From positions 13,502 to 77,501 of the forward strand of contig DASZBS010000031.1 in assembly GCA_035943995.1 (NCBI GenBank): DNA of 64,000 nt, read 5' to 3'. Made by a program: the position numbers and the translations under genes. Within the stretch, counting starts at the first letter, position 1. Every line of letters begins with the position of its first letter. The DNA comes from Vulcanimicrobium sp035943995. Its GTDB lineage: Bacteria > Vulcanimicrobiota > Vulcanimicrobiia > Vulcanimicrobiales > Vulcanimicrobiaceae. Under the pieces are notes generated by a model. It was not told where the DNA came from. It saw only the letters and a list, made by a program, of their open reading frames with translations, and did no database searches. Shown here piece after piece: positions 44,644 to 53,799 of this stretch.

Positions 44644-45917
44644 CATTCTGCCTGCGCGAGCGGTGCGCGCTCGCGCAATGGTAACAGCCACAGCGCTGAG
44701 ACGCCCGTGAGCGCCGCACCGACCGCGATGGTCCCGGTGATGCCCAACGCCGTGCCGAGAAATCCGCCGGCGAGAGCGCCCATCGGGATCGTTCCCCAAA
44801 CGAACGTTCGCATCGTGGCGTTCATACGGCCCTGCAAACGGACGCCGACGCGCGCTTGGCGATACGACACCGCGAGGACGTTGTAGCACGTCAGGGAGAA
44901 CGCCGACAGCGCAGCCGACACGAACAGCATGATGTAGGGCATGCCGGCTTGCGCGAAGAGCATGCACGCCGTCGCGCACGCGCCCGCCGCGAGCGTCGCG
45001 ATCAGCGCGGCGCGCAGTCCCAGCCAGGCTTGGAAGCGCGACGACAGCGCTGCACCGGCGAAGCCGAGCTGGGCGAGGCCGTTGACGACGCCGAGCACGC
45101 CGGGCTCGGCATGGAGAACGCGATACGCGTACAGGAGCGCGACCGTCCCTACGATGGAGCCGCCGAGGTTGGCGGTTGCGGTGGCGTAGAGCATCCAGCG
45201 CAAGTCCGCTGACCCGAACACCACGCGCACGCCCTCGGCGATCTCGCGAAACGTCTGCGAGACGGTCAGCGCGGGCCCGTCGTGTGCCGGCTCCGGCGTG
45301 CGAATCAGCGCCAGCGACGCGACCGAGACGAGATACGATACAGCGTCGACCGCGAGCGCCGCTGCCGCACCGATACGTTGCACGAACGCGCCGGCCAGCG
45401 CCACGCCCGCGATCCCGGAGCCCGAGTTGGAGAACTGCAGCTTCACGTTCGCATCGACGAGGCCGTCGGCGGGCACGACGGCCGGGAGATACGACTGGTA
45501 CGCGATCTCGAAGAACACGGATGCGGTTCCGGTGACCAGTGCGACGCCGCACAACAGCGGCATGCCGAGGACGCCGAAGGCGGCCGCGACCGGTACCGTC
45601 ACGATCGCGGCACACCGTACGCAATCCGCGACGATCATGATGCGCCGACGCGACGCGCGGTCGGCGAGCACTCCGGCAAACATGCCCAACGCCGCGAACG
45701 GGAGCGTCTGCAGCGCGCTCAGCAAGCCGATCTGTAGCGGCGTCGCGTGCAGCACCAGCACTGCGAGCGTCGGCAGCGCGAACATGGTGAACGCGCTGCC
45801 GAACAGGCTCGCCGTCTGCCCCGCCCAGAGCTTGTCGAAATCCGACAGCGTCCGGCGCGTTCGCGCCGCGGCCGCTGCCGTAACGACGGTCTGCTCCGCG
45901 GCGACGCGGGTCTTCAC
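44643..45917 (-). CDS. MFS exporter (EntS/MFS_3-like)
   Basis: 424 residues from the GTG at 45,915-45,917, which overlaps the MbtH stop (GTGA); longer in-frame starts would run through mbtH. About 12 membrane helices are predicted, and the loop G-V-L-A-D-R-A-S-R-R-R (after helix 2) is the major-facilitator signature. The family includes exporters of siderophores and peptides such as EntS. Coupled to mbtH and the Thr A-T gene, so it is the natural candidate for product efflux and self-resistance. Confidence 0.88.
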   Translation of the reverse strand: MKTRVAAEQTVVTAAAAARTRRTLSDFDKLWAGQTASLFGSAFTMFALPTLAVLVLHATPLQIGLLSALQTLPFAALGMFAGVLADRASRRRIMIVADCVRCAAIVTVPVAAAFGVLGMPLLCGVALVTGTASVFFEIAYQSYLPAVVPADGLVDANVKLQFSNSGSGIAGVALAGAFVQRIGAAAALAVDAVSYLVSVASLALIRTPEPAHDGPALTVSQTFREIAEGVRVVFGSADLRWMLYATATANLGGSIVGTVALLYAYRVLHAEPGVLGVVNGLAQLGFAGAALSSRFQAWLGLRAALIATLAAGACATACMLFAQAGMPYIMLFVSAALSAFSLTCYNVLAVSYRQARVGVRLQGRMNATMRTFVWGTIPMGALAGGFLGTALGITGTIAVGAALTGVSALWLLPLRERAPLAQAE

Positions 45918-46084
45918 GCCGCTCCCGTCCAGCGCTCGTCGACGAACGCGGCGCACGCTTCTTCCGAGCCGCAAAACCCGGCCGGACGCCAGCCGCGCGG
46001 CACCGGCAGCACGGCCGGGAAGAGGCCGTAGCGCTCGTCGCCGTTGACGAGGACGACCCATTGCTCCACGCCACGATCCGTCAC
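45914..46084 (-). CDS. MbtH-like NRPS accessory protein (divergent)
   Basis: 56 residues, short for the family (usually 60-75). Chaperone-like protein that binds A domains and stabilises or activates them. It keeps W-V-V-L-V-N, a Y-x-L-F-P-A version of the S-L-W-P motif, P-x-G-W and a final W-T, but lacks the usual Ser and Trp of S-L-W-P and the D-x-R-P end. The GTG start overlaps the stop of the Thr A-T gene (GTGA), and its own stop overlaps the exporter start. The direct partner is probably the Thr A domain encoded just upstream, perhaps others in the line. Confidence 0.85.
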   Translation of the reverse strand: MTDRGVEQWVVLVNGDERYGLFPAVLPVPRGWRPAGFCGSEEACAAFVDERWTGAA

Positions 46085-48933
46085 CGTGCCGCTTCCAGGA
46101 CGCGCTCCGCATGCGCTCGCGGCAGTTGCGCCAGCACGCCGGACAGCCGCTTCGCCGTCGGGTTCGCGTACAACGTTCGCGCGGACATGCCTTGGAAGCC
46201 GAGCTCCTTCAACCGCGAGCTGACGCGCAGCGCGAGCAGCGAGTTGCCGCCGACCAAGAAGAAGTTGTCGTCGAGCGCGACCGGATTTCCGAGCAGCTCT
46301 TTCCACAGCGCCAGGATGAGCGATTCGAGGGATGCGTCGACGCGGTCGTGTTCCACGCTGACGGCGGATGGCGGCGCCGCGGCCGGCGACGGCAGGCGTT
46401 TCGCGTCCAGCTTGCCGTTGCTCGTGAGCGGCAAGCCGCCGAGCACGGTGATCGTGCTCGGCAGCATGTATCCCGGCAGCACCTGCGACAAGCGCTCGCG
46501 CACGGCCGGAACCTCGCAACATTCGCCGACGACGTAGGCGTCGATGTGCGCATCGTTCGACTCGCCGCGGTGATGCAGCACGACGCATGCGGCGCGGACG
46601 CCGGGGCTTTCGAGCAAACGGTGGCGGATCTCGTCGAGCTCGATCCGGTAGCCGCGCACCTTCACCTGTCCGTCGAGACGGCCCAAGTGCTCGAGCTGTC
46701 CGTCGCGCCGCATGCGGCCTTTGTCGCCGCTGCGATAGAGACGGTGTCCGCTGTTGGCGACATTGTCCGGGCGGAAACGCTGCGCGGTGAGCCCCGGCTT
46801 GCCGAGATAGCCGCGCGCGACGCCTCCTCCGCCGACGTAGATCTCGCCTGCGACGCCTGCGGGCAACGGCACGCCCATCGGGTCCAGCACGTAGATTTGC
46901 CACCCCGGCAGCGGTACGCCGACGGACCGGCTGCCCGCGAGCGCCTCGGGCCGCGTGAGCGTCACGTGGGTGCAATGCACCGTCGTCTCGGTGATCCCGA
47001 ACATGTTAACGACGCGGCACCGGTCTTCCGGATAGCGGTCGAACCACGGCAACAGAATGCGCGCGTCGAGCGGTTCCCCGCCGAAGATCACCAACCGCAG
47101 CGCGAGATCCGGCGCGTGTTCGCGTTCCGCGGCCAGCAAGTTGCTGAACGCCGACGGCGTTTGGTTCAACACCGTGACGCGGCGCTCTCGCAGCAGCTCA
47201 CGAAACTCTTGCGGCTCCCGAGCGGCGCCATCCGTCACGACGACGAGCTCCCCGCCCGTCGCGAGGCAAGCCCATATCTCCCAGACCGAAAAGTCGAACG
47301 CGCACGAATGGAAGCACGTCCAGACGTCCGTGTCCGAAAGCGCAAATTCGTCACGCGTCGCGGCAAGGAGCGCGGAGAAGTTGCGATGCTCGACCACCAC
47401 GCCCTTCGGCACGCCGGTCGATCCCGACGTGTAGATGACATAGGCGGCGTCCGACGGCTCGGCGTGCGGACGGCGGGCCGGCGCTCGCGCGACGGCGCCG
47501 CGTTCGCAGTTGCCGCGCTCGTCGACGGCGATGACGAGCTTGCCGGCGAAGCGTACCGCAAGGCTCGGCGCGGCGACGACGACGGACAGTGCGGCGTCTG
47601 CGGCCATGTAGTCGAGCCGCTCCTGCGGATACGACCCATCGAGCGGCACGTAGGCCGCGCCCGACTTGAGCACGCCGAGCAGCGCGGCAACCAGCCCGAT
47701 GTCGCGCGAGACGCACACCCCGACGCGGTCGCCGCGGCCGACGCCCGCATCCTGCAGCGCACCGGCGATCTCGTCCGCCGCCGCATCGAGAGCGCGGTAC
47801 GTGAAGCTTCCGGATGTGCCGCTCACGGCGCGCGCGTCCGGCCGAAGCGCCGTTTGCTTCGCCACGAGATCGTGAATGGCGCACGGGACGGCCGAGACGT
47901 CCCTGCGGGAGGGCGCCGACTCGCCGCCGGGGGAGAACCACGCCGCGGGCGCCGGCGGCGTGTCCGAGCGCGCCTGAATCTCGATCGCGCGCGCGAAGTC
48001 CGCCAAAAGATCCTTCGCCGCATCCGCGTCGGCGGCATCTTCCCGGTACTCGCACACGACGCTCGCGTCGGGAGTGCCGCGCAATGCGAAGGCGAACGTC
48101 GCCGCAGGCGCTGCGCGCCGAGCGACGACGTGCGGCGGTTCTCGTTCCCACCGCGCCGCCAGACGCAACTCGAGATCGTGCACGCCGGCCGCGAGCGGCG
48201 AGCCGTCGTCGAGCGCGGCCTGCACCGACTCGAGGGCTTCATCGTACGACTGCTCGGGCAGCGCCGGCACGCCGACGAGCTCGAGCACGTCGAAGTTGCC
48301 GAGGCGAACGCGCCCGTCCGCACGCTGATGCCGCCGCACGACGACGGGAACCTTGCCGAATCCGACGCGGCGCCGTGCCGCATGCGCAAGCGCCGCCAGC
48401 AGCTGCGCTTCGCTCAGCGCTCGGACGCGCGCGGCATCGGCGGTCAGCAGAATGCTGAGCGCCGCAATGGCGCCGCGGTCGCGCGCCGCTGAAGAGCACC
48501 ACGTCAGATCGATCCGGGCATGCGGCTCGCCGTCCGCCGCCGCATCGCGAACGGCCATCACTGCCGGCGTGACGGCGGGCGCGTCCCACACGGCGTCGGC
48601 GCCGAGGTCGCCGGCGACCATCGCAACTATCGCATGCGCGCTCGCTTCATCGAGGACGCTTCCGCACGCCACGACGACGAGCTCGGCGCGATCACGAAAA
48701 GACAGCAAGCCGAACCGCACCGCCGGTGTCCCGGCCAAATGCGCCCGCGCGGTCGACAAACGGTTGCGAAGGCGCTCCGCGCGCGCGTCCGCCGCTTCAT
48801 AGGGAAACGTCTCGGCGAAGACCGCAGCGTCCGCGACGACCGGGAAACGGCCGGCAAGCACGCCGACCCGTCCGCGCAGAGTGGTCTCGGAAAGAGGCTC
48901 GCCGAGGGCGGCGACGACGCAGTGACTGCTCAT
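46081..48933 (-). CDS. Stand-alone threonine A-T protein with a degenerate C-like N-domain
   Basis: 950 residues from ATG 48,931-48,933, the first usable start after the thioesterase stop. Residues ~1-370 resemble a condensation-domain shell, but the HHxxxDG position (about residue 90) reads C-G-S-V-L-D-E, so it should not condense. Then a complete A domain with Y-T-S-G-S-T-G-V-P-K-G and code DFWNIGMVHK, the standard Thr code, and a carrier with G-G-N-S. No TE. Apart from the N-domain the logic matches SyrB1, which loads Thr for chlorination by SyrB2 before transfer to an A-less terminal module; NRPS-C ends in such a module. Stop overlaps mbtH. Confidence 0.9.
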   Translation of the reverse strand: MSSHCVVAALGEPLSETTLRGRVGVLAGRFPVVADAAVFAETFPYEAADARAERLRNRLSTARAHLAGTPAVRFGLLSFRDRAELVVVACGSVLDEASAHAIVAMVAGDLGADAVWDAPAVTPAVMAVRDAAADGEPHARIDLTWCSSAARDRGAIAALSILLTADAARVRALSEAQLLAALAHAARRRVGFGKVPVVVRRHQRADGRVRLGNFDVLELVGVPALPEQSYDEALESVQAALDDGSPLAAGVHDLELRLAARWEREPPHVVARRAAPAATFAFALRGTPDASVVCEYREDAADADAAKDLLADFARAIEIQARSDTPPAPAAWFSPGGESAPSRRDVSAVPCAIHDLVAKQTALRPDARAVSGTSGSFTYRALDAAADEIAGALQDAGVGRGDRVGVCVSRDIGLVAALLGVLKSGAAYVPLDGSYPQERLDYMAADAALSVVVAAPSLAVRFAGKLVIAVDERGNCERGAVARAPARRPHAEPSDAAYVIYTSGSTGVPKGVVVEHRNFSALLAATRDEFALSDTDVWTCFHSCAFDFSVWEIWACLATGGELVVVTDGAAREPQEFRELLRERRVTVLNQTPSAFSNLLAAEREHAPDLALRLVIFGGEPLDARILLPWFDRYPEDRCRVVNMFGITETTVHCTHVTLTRPEALAGSRSVGVPLPGWQIYVLDPMGVPLPAGVAGEIYVGGGGVARGYLGKPGLTAQRFRPDNVANSGHRLYRSGDKGRMRRDGQLEHLGRLDGQVKVRGYRIELDEIRHRLLESPGVRAACVVLHHRGESNDAHIDAYVVGECCEVPAVRERLSQVLPGYMLPSTITVLGGLPLTSNGKLDAKRLPSPAAAPPSAVSVEHDRVDASLESLILALWKELLGNPVALDDNFFLVGGNSLLALRVSSRLKELGFQGMSARTLYANPTAKRLSGVLAQLPRAHAERVLEAAR

Positions 48934-48964
48934 GCCCTGCGGCCCAAGATCCGTTCGTACGCGC

Positions 48965-49705
48965 TCACGATGCGGCCGCCGCGTGCGCATCGCCGTCCGG
49001 CACGGGCAGGGGCGCGGCAATGTCAACGAAGGTGCGAATCAGCGCCGCCGGGTCTTCGACGAGATACATGTGGCTGCCGCCGATCTCCATGTACGCGAAG
49101 TCATTGCTCGTCCATGCCGCCCACTGCGCGCAGTCCGCGGCGCTGACGGACGTATCGACCGTGCCGCGCAGTGCCGTGATCGGGATGTCGAGCGGCGCCG
49201 CCGACGCCGGACGATACGATTCGTGGAGCGCGACGTCGACGCGCAGCGCCGGCAGCAGGAGCTCGCGCAGCTCCGGCTCGTTCAAGGCAGGATGCGCGTA
49301 ACCGGCGATCTGTTCGACGCGCGCGACGAACTCGTCGTCCGTCAGGCCGGACGACGAGCGGCCCAGAGACGTCCCCGGCGCGACGGAACCACTCACCACC
49401 AGCCGTTGCGGCGCCGCAGCGCGCGAACCGCACAACCGGCGCGCGACTTCGAACGCGAGGACCGCGCCGAAGCTGTGGCCGAACAGCCAGTAGCGCCGCC
49501 CGCGCGCGGATTCTAGAACTTGCGCCGCGAGGTCGGCGGCCGCGACGCCGATCGTCGCATACGGCTCTTCGTCGAAGAGCTCTTCCCGTCCGGGCAGCTG
49601 TATGCCGGCGACGGCGATTCCGGCCGCCGCCGGCGACGTGAATCCACGATAGACGGACGCCCCGGCGCCGGCGTACGGAAAGCAGAACACGACCGTCTCG
49701 TTCAT
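48965..49705 (-). CDS. Type II thioesterase
   Basis: 246 residues from ATG 49,703-49,705. Alpha/beta hydrolase of the GrsT/TEII type: F-C-F-P-Y-A-G-A-G-A at the start, nucleophile elbow G-H-S-F-G, and the late G-G-S-H-M-Y-L with the catalytic His. Such enzymes clear mis-primed or stalled acyl groups from carriers. It lies just before the Thr A-T gene, so it may edit that carrier. It is not a SyrC-type aminoacyltransferase by motif, since SyrC uses Cys where this has Ser, but a transfer role cannot be ruled out. Confidence 0.88.
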   Translation of the reverse strand: MNETVVFCFPYAGAGASVYRGFTSPAAAGIAVAGIQLPGREELFDEEPYATIGVAAADLAAQVLESARGRRYWLFGHSFGAVLAFEVARRLCGSRAAAPQRLVVSGSVAPGTSLGRSSSGLTDDEFVARVEQIAGYAHPALNEPELRELLLPALRVDVALHESYRPASAAPLDIPITALRGTVDTSVSAADCAQWAAWTSNDFAYMEIGGSHMYLVEDPAALIRTFVDIAAPLPVPDGDAHAAAAS

Positions 49706-49742
49706 CGAGTCGTCCACACCTCGTCGGATGAGAGCACATGGG

Positions 49743-50936
49743 TCATTCGTAGCGTAGCGCTTTGATCGGATCGAGCTTGGCGGCGCGGTACGCCGGATAC
49801 GTTCCGAACGCCAACGTGGCAATGACGGCCACGGCAGCGGCCAACAGCGCGGACGACGCCCAGGGAAGCGGGGCGACGTATCCCGTGAGCTTCACGATGG
49901 CGAGCGCGTTCACGGCGCCGCCCAGCGCCAAGCCGATCGCCAGGCCGAGCCCGCAGCCGAAGCCGCAGAGCATGAGCGCCTCGACGAGAAATTGCAGGAG
50001 CACCTGTTGCCGGCGCGCCCCGATCGCCCGGCGGATGCCGATCTCGCGCGTCCGCTCGGTGACGGAGACGAGCATGATGTTCATGATCCCGATGCCTGCC
50101 ACCAGCAAGGACACCGCGCCGATCAGACCCACGACGGCCGTGATCGCGGCGAACACGCCGTTGACGCCGTTGTTGAACTGAGCCTTGTCGGCAGAGCTGT
50201 ATTCCAATCGCTTGTCGGCGTGCAGCGCGCGCAAGCGGTCCATCACGTCCGTCTCCGTCTGCTTCATGTCCGATTCGCTGCGGACGTCGAAGCGGACGGC
50301 CGTGAAGCGGGCTTGCCGCGCGTACTGGCGCACCATCCTCGTGTACGGGACGCTGATATCCTGGCCAAACACGATCGGGACGATACCGGCTCGCGCCGGA
50401 GCGAGTACCCCGATGACCAAGAAGCGGCGCGCGCCTTCGTAGACGTTCTGGCCGACGGGATCGTCGGTGCCGAACAGCCTGACGGCCACGTCGTGGGAGA
50501 TCACAGCCACGTCAGCGGCCCCGTCGATCTCCGCTTGGGTGAAGCGCCGCCCGGCGGCGAGCGGAGCATTGTCGAATGGTACGGCGGCATCGCTCGAAAG
50601 CGTATACCGCCCGTGCGCATGACCATGCCGCACCACGGCGTTCTTGGCCGGCAGCGGGATGGCCATGGCGACGTTGGGCAGTTGCGTGAGCTCGCCCAGA
50701 TCCGCCGCGGTGATCAGGGCCCGGTCGTAGTGCGGCTGGGTAGCGTTCACTTCAACGACGAACACATCGCTCGAGACGTTGCCCAGCACGAGATTCACGG
50801 CGCCCGCCATGCCCGTGCCGATCACCTGGATCATGACGACGGCTCCGACGCCGATCACCAGTCCAGTGATGGTCAGGAACGAGCGCATCGCGTTGTCAAC
50901 GATCGTGCGATACGCTTGCTCGAAATACGGTATCAC
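49743..50936 (-). CDS. MacB-type ABC transporter permease (second copy)
   Basis: 397 residues. FtsX/MacB layout: one N-terminal membrane helix (~20-40), a large periplasmic domain (~45-265), then three helices, with the signature R-T-R-E-I-G-I-R-R-A-I-G-A between helices and the end L-D-P-I-K-A-L-R-Y-E. MacB-like permeases use a mechanotransmission mechanism with a separate or fused ATPase; no ATPase domain is fused here. GTG start overlaps the preceding permease stop. Probably forms a heterodimer with it; a role in peptide export or defence is possible from proximity only. Confidence 0.85.
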   Translation of the reverse strand: MIPYFEQAYRTIVDNAMRSFLTITGLVIGVGAVVMIQVIGTGMAGAVNLVLGNVSSDVFVVEVNATQPHYDRALITAADLGELTQLPNVAMAIPLPAKNAVVRHGHAHGRYTLSSDAAVPFDNAPLAAGRRFTQAEIDGAADVAVISHDVAVRLFGTDDPVGQNVYEGARRFLVIGVLAPARAGIVPIVFGQDISVPYTRMVRQYARQARFTAVRFDVRSESDMKQTETDVMDRLRALHADKRLEYSSADKAQFNNGVNGVFAAITAVVGLIGAVSLLVAGIGIMNIMLVSVTERTREIGIRRAIGARRQQVLLQFLVEALMLCGFGCGLGLAIGLALGGAVNALAIVKLTGYVAPLPWASSALLAAAVAVIATLAFGTYPAYRAAKLDPIKALRYE

Positions 50937-52126
50937 GAGCGAAGCGCCTTGATGGGATCCATGCTAGCCGCGCGCAGCGCGGGGTACATCCCGAATGCCA
51001 CGCCGATCGCCGTCGAGAACGCGAGCGCGATGCAGACGACGAGCACGTACGGGATGATCACGGTTCCGAGCGCGTTGCTGATGAGCTGTGCGCCGCCGGC
51101 GGTCGCAAGCAGTCCAACGAGCATGCCGGCGCCGCCGCCCGCGAGCGACAGCAGCAGCGACTCCATCAGGAACTGCAGCGCGATGTCGGTGCGGCTGGCG
51201 CCGATGGACTTGCGGATGCCGATCTCGCGCGTGCGCTCGACGACCGAGACCAGCATGATGTTCATGATACCGATGCCTGCGACGAGCAGTGACACGGCGC
51301 CGATCGCGGACAGGCCGAAGCCGATGACCCGCAGCGTCTGCTCGACGTTCGCGATCATCGCCGCACCGTTGACGACAGTGTACTTCGCGTGCGGACCGTG
51401 GATGTGCTGAAGCACGCTCGTCGCGAGCTCGCCGACGCGGTCCGCCTGCATCGGATCGGCGGGATACACCTCGAGGTCGTCCGGGGCGCTCGCGTCGGTG
51501 CGGTGGAGCGTGGAGTAAGGGATGCCCACGGTGTTCGAGCCCGCAACGGAATTGATCAGCGAGCCGTTCAGCTTCGGAAACACGCCCACCACCGTATACC
51601 GGCTGCCGTTGATGATGATGTCCTTGCCGACGGCCGGCGCGTCGCCGAAAAACGTTCTGGCGACGTCGTCCGTGAGCACGCACACGCGCGCGGCGGTGTC
51701 GTTGTCGAAGGGATTGAGAGGCCGCCCTTCGCGCATCGGGATCTTGGAGCCGTCGTTGTCGCCGCCCGTCACGATCGCTACGACGTGCTGCTCGTTTCCG
51801 CGCCGGACTTGCCAGTTTCTGAAGTAGAACGGCGCGACGCGCGTCACGAGCCCGCCGAGATCCGCCTCGACGCGCTTCGCGTCCCGGTAGCGGAACTGCG
51901 CGTATTGCGGGTAGTCTTGCGTCGTATCGACCCGGATCGCGACGGGATTGGTACCGAACGAGGAAAGCGTCGCGGCGATCCCGGTCGTCGCGCCGGCGCT
52001 CATGCCGAACACGGCGATAATCGATGAGGTGCCGATGATCATGCCCAGCATGGTGAGCACCGAGCGCGTGCGATTCGTCCAGAGCGCTCGGGCCGCTTCT
52101 TCGGTATACGCGACCAGCCGTCTCAC
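50933..52126 (-). CDS. MacB-type ABC transporter permease (first copy)
   Basis: About 397 residues using GTG 52,124-52,126; a longer GTG start at 52,195 would add an atypical Gly/Trp-rich leader. Same architecture as its neighbour: N-terminal helix with S-V-L-T-M-L-G-M-I-I-G, periplasmic MacB_PCD domain, three C-terminal helices, R-T-R-E-I-G-I-R-K-S-I-G-A and S-M-D-P-I-K-A-L-R at the end. The usual partners (ATP-binding protein and membrane-fusion protein) are absent from this window, so the pair must borrow them from elsewhere or be incomplete. Confidence 0.83.
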   Translation of the reverse strand: MRRLVAYTEEAARALWTNRTRSVLTMLGMIIGTSSIIAVFGMSAGATTGIAATLSSFGTNPVAIRVDTTQDYPQYAQFRYRDAKRVEADLGGLVTRVAPFYFRNWQVRRGNEQHVVAIVTGGDNDGSKIPMREGRPLNPFDNDTAARVCVLTDDVARTFFGDAPAVGKDIIINGSRYTVVGVFPKLNGSLINSVAGSNTVGIPYSTLHRTDASAPDDLEVYPADPMQADRVGELATSVLQHIHGPHAKYTVVNGAAMIANVEQTLRVIGFGLSAIGAVSLLVAGIGIMNIMLVSVVERTREIGIRKSIGASRTDIALQFLMESLLLSLAGGGAGMLVGLLATAGGAQLISNALGTVIIPYVLVVCIALAFSTAIGVAFGMYPALRAASMDPIKALRS

Positions 52127-52232
52127 CGCTGCCCGTCCCCACGTAGGCGCGAATATCGCTCCACTGCCCGTCCGGCTCCACGGCCCCCCCGCCACGTTCC
52201 GGGCGTAGCGAACTCACCATCTCGCGTCGTGC

Positions 52233-53516
52233 TCACGCGCGATCCTCCCACGCCATGTTCACCGCGATCGGCAAGCCGAGATCGTGATCCGGGACGCGCG
52301 CAAGACGGCGCCGTGCGATGCCCTCGCTCAGCAAGATGAGCGGGGTACCGATCACGGTTGTGATCAGCGCTACGACGAGCAGAACGGAATAGGTGGCGTT
52401 CGTGATAAGGCCGTAGCGCAAGCCGACGGAAAGAAAGATCAAGCTCGCGACGCCGCGGCAGTTCATGAGCGCGCCGACGATCGTGGCGCGCCGCCGGCCG
52501 AATCCGTTCGCGAGCGCGGCGAGGTAGCTCGAGCCGCCTTTCGTGACGCACGCCCACGCGGTCCAGAACGCGATCGCGGGCAACGCGAGGGACGTAATGT
52601 TCCCGGCGTTCATCCCGGTGACGACGAAGAACAGCGGCAGCAGCGCGACGGCACACGAGCGCAGCATCTCGATGTGGCGCTTGATCGATTCCGCGCGCGG
52701 CACCAGCAGCCCGCCGACGAACGCCAGCAGCACCGGATCGATGCGGGCCAACGCCGGCGGCAGCAGCGCGAGGACGATCATCGCGATGGTGAGGACGACC
52801 GTTGCGAACCGCGCGCGGCTGCCCACTGCGGCGGCAGCGTTTCGCGCGAGAACGTACCGGCCGCCGGCAATCCCTGCGATGCAGAGCACCGTCACAGCGG
52901 CGAACTGCAGCATGCTCGATGCCGTCACCGCGCGATTCGTCACCGCGATCAGGATCGCGAGCACCGTCCACGAGAACAGGTCGTCGATCGCCGCCGCCGT
53001 GAGCGCCACCATCCCGACCCTGCTCTTGAGCAGGTTCAAGTCCTCGACGATGCGGAACATCACGGGCAGCGCCGTCACGGCCATCGCGCCGCTGACCGCA
53101 ACCGCGGCGACCGGCGACGACGAGCCCGCCTCCGCCGCCCACGGCACGCCGAATGCAACGATGGCGAACGTCGCGCAGAACGGTACGATCAGCGCGGTTA
53201 CGGCAATCGCGAGCGCGGTGCGCGCACCGCTCCTGAGGCGGCCCAGATCCGTCTCGAAGCCCAGACAGAACATGTACGCCCACAGCGCGGGCTCGCTCAG
53301 CCAATGCAGTACCGGTTTCAAATGCGCGAAAGCGCTCGAAATGCCGGCCGTCCCGCTCGCCTGCGCAACGGCCCCGCCGATCGCGATCCCCAGCACCATC
53401 TCCGCGACGACGCGCGGCTGGCAGATCTTTGCGAAAAGCGGCGCACAGAGCCGGCAGCAGAGCAGCACGGCCGGCACGAAGATCGCCGCCGCCGCGAGAG
53501 AGAGGAACACGGTCAC
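52233..53516 (-). CDS. CPA2-type cation/proton antiporter
   Basis: 427 residues and about 12-13 predicted helices, matching the Na+/H+ exchanger (KefB/NapA-like) membrane domain without RCK or NAD-binding domains. Features include V-V-A-E-M-V-L-G-I near residue 36 and an A-A-I-D-D-L-F-S-W segment whose paired Asp (D-D) are the ion-binding residues of this superfamily. The GTG at 53,508-53,510 has AAGGGG seven bases upstream and may be the real start, two codons later than listed. Lies upstream of the permeases on the same strand; a link to the peptide cluster is doubtful. Confidence 0.85.
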   Translation of the reverse strand: MTVFLSLAAAAIFVPAVLLCCRLCAPLFAKICQPRVVAEMVLGIAIGGAVAQASGTAGISSAFAHLKPVLHWLSEPALWAYMFCLGFETDLGRLRSGARTALAIAVTALIVPFCATFAIVAFGVPWAAEAGSSSPVAAVAVSGAMAVTALPVMFRIVEDLNLLKSRVGMVALTAAAIDDLFSWTVLAILIAVTNRAVTASSMLQFAAVTVLCIAGIAGGRYVLARNAAAAVGSRARFATVVLTIAMIVLALLPPALARIDPVLLAFVGGLLVPRAESIKRHIEMLRSCAVALLPLFFVVTGMNAGNITSLALPAIAFWTAWACVTKGGSSYLAALANGFGRRRATIVGALMNCRGVASLIFLSVGLRYGLITNATYSVLLVVALITTVIGTPLILLSEGIARRRLARVPDHDLGLPIAVNMAWEDRA

Positions 53517-53799
53517 ACCCCTTGCGATACGTCAAAGCTTCGGCGACAGGAACGACCTTCGTCGTCATCGGCGTTGTTCACCCGTTAACAAACCCACATT
53601 CATCGAACCCCACCGGGACGGTGCGAACCGCAATGAATGCTGCGCCGCGCGGGACGCAAAGCGAGTAGGGAAGCGTGGGCGAGCCCTTTGAGCCGAACCG
53701 GCGGCTTATCCTCCTATCGCGAAAGGTTTTTTCTCGCAAAAATAGACGGTATCGTACAGGAAGGCTGGGCCGCTACACTACGCCAAGACCGGATACCGC

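Noticed and set aside
48965..49705. Thioesterase as the SyrC-type aminoacyltransferase
   Set aside because: The nucleophile elbow is G-H-S-F-G with Ser and size fits type II thioesterases; SyrC is larger and uses Cys.
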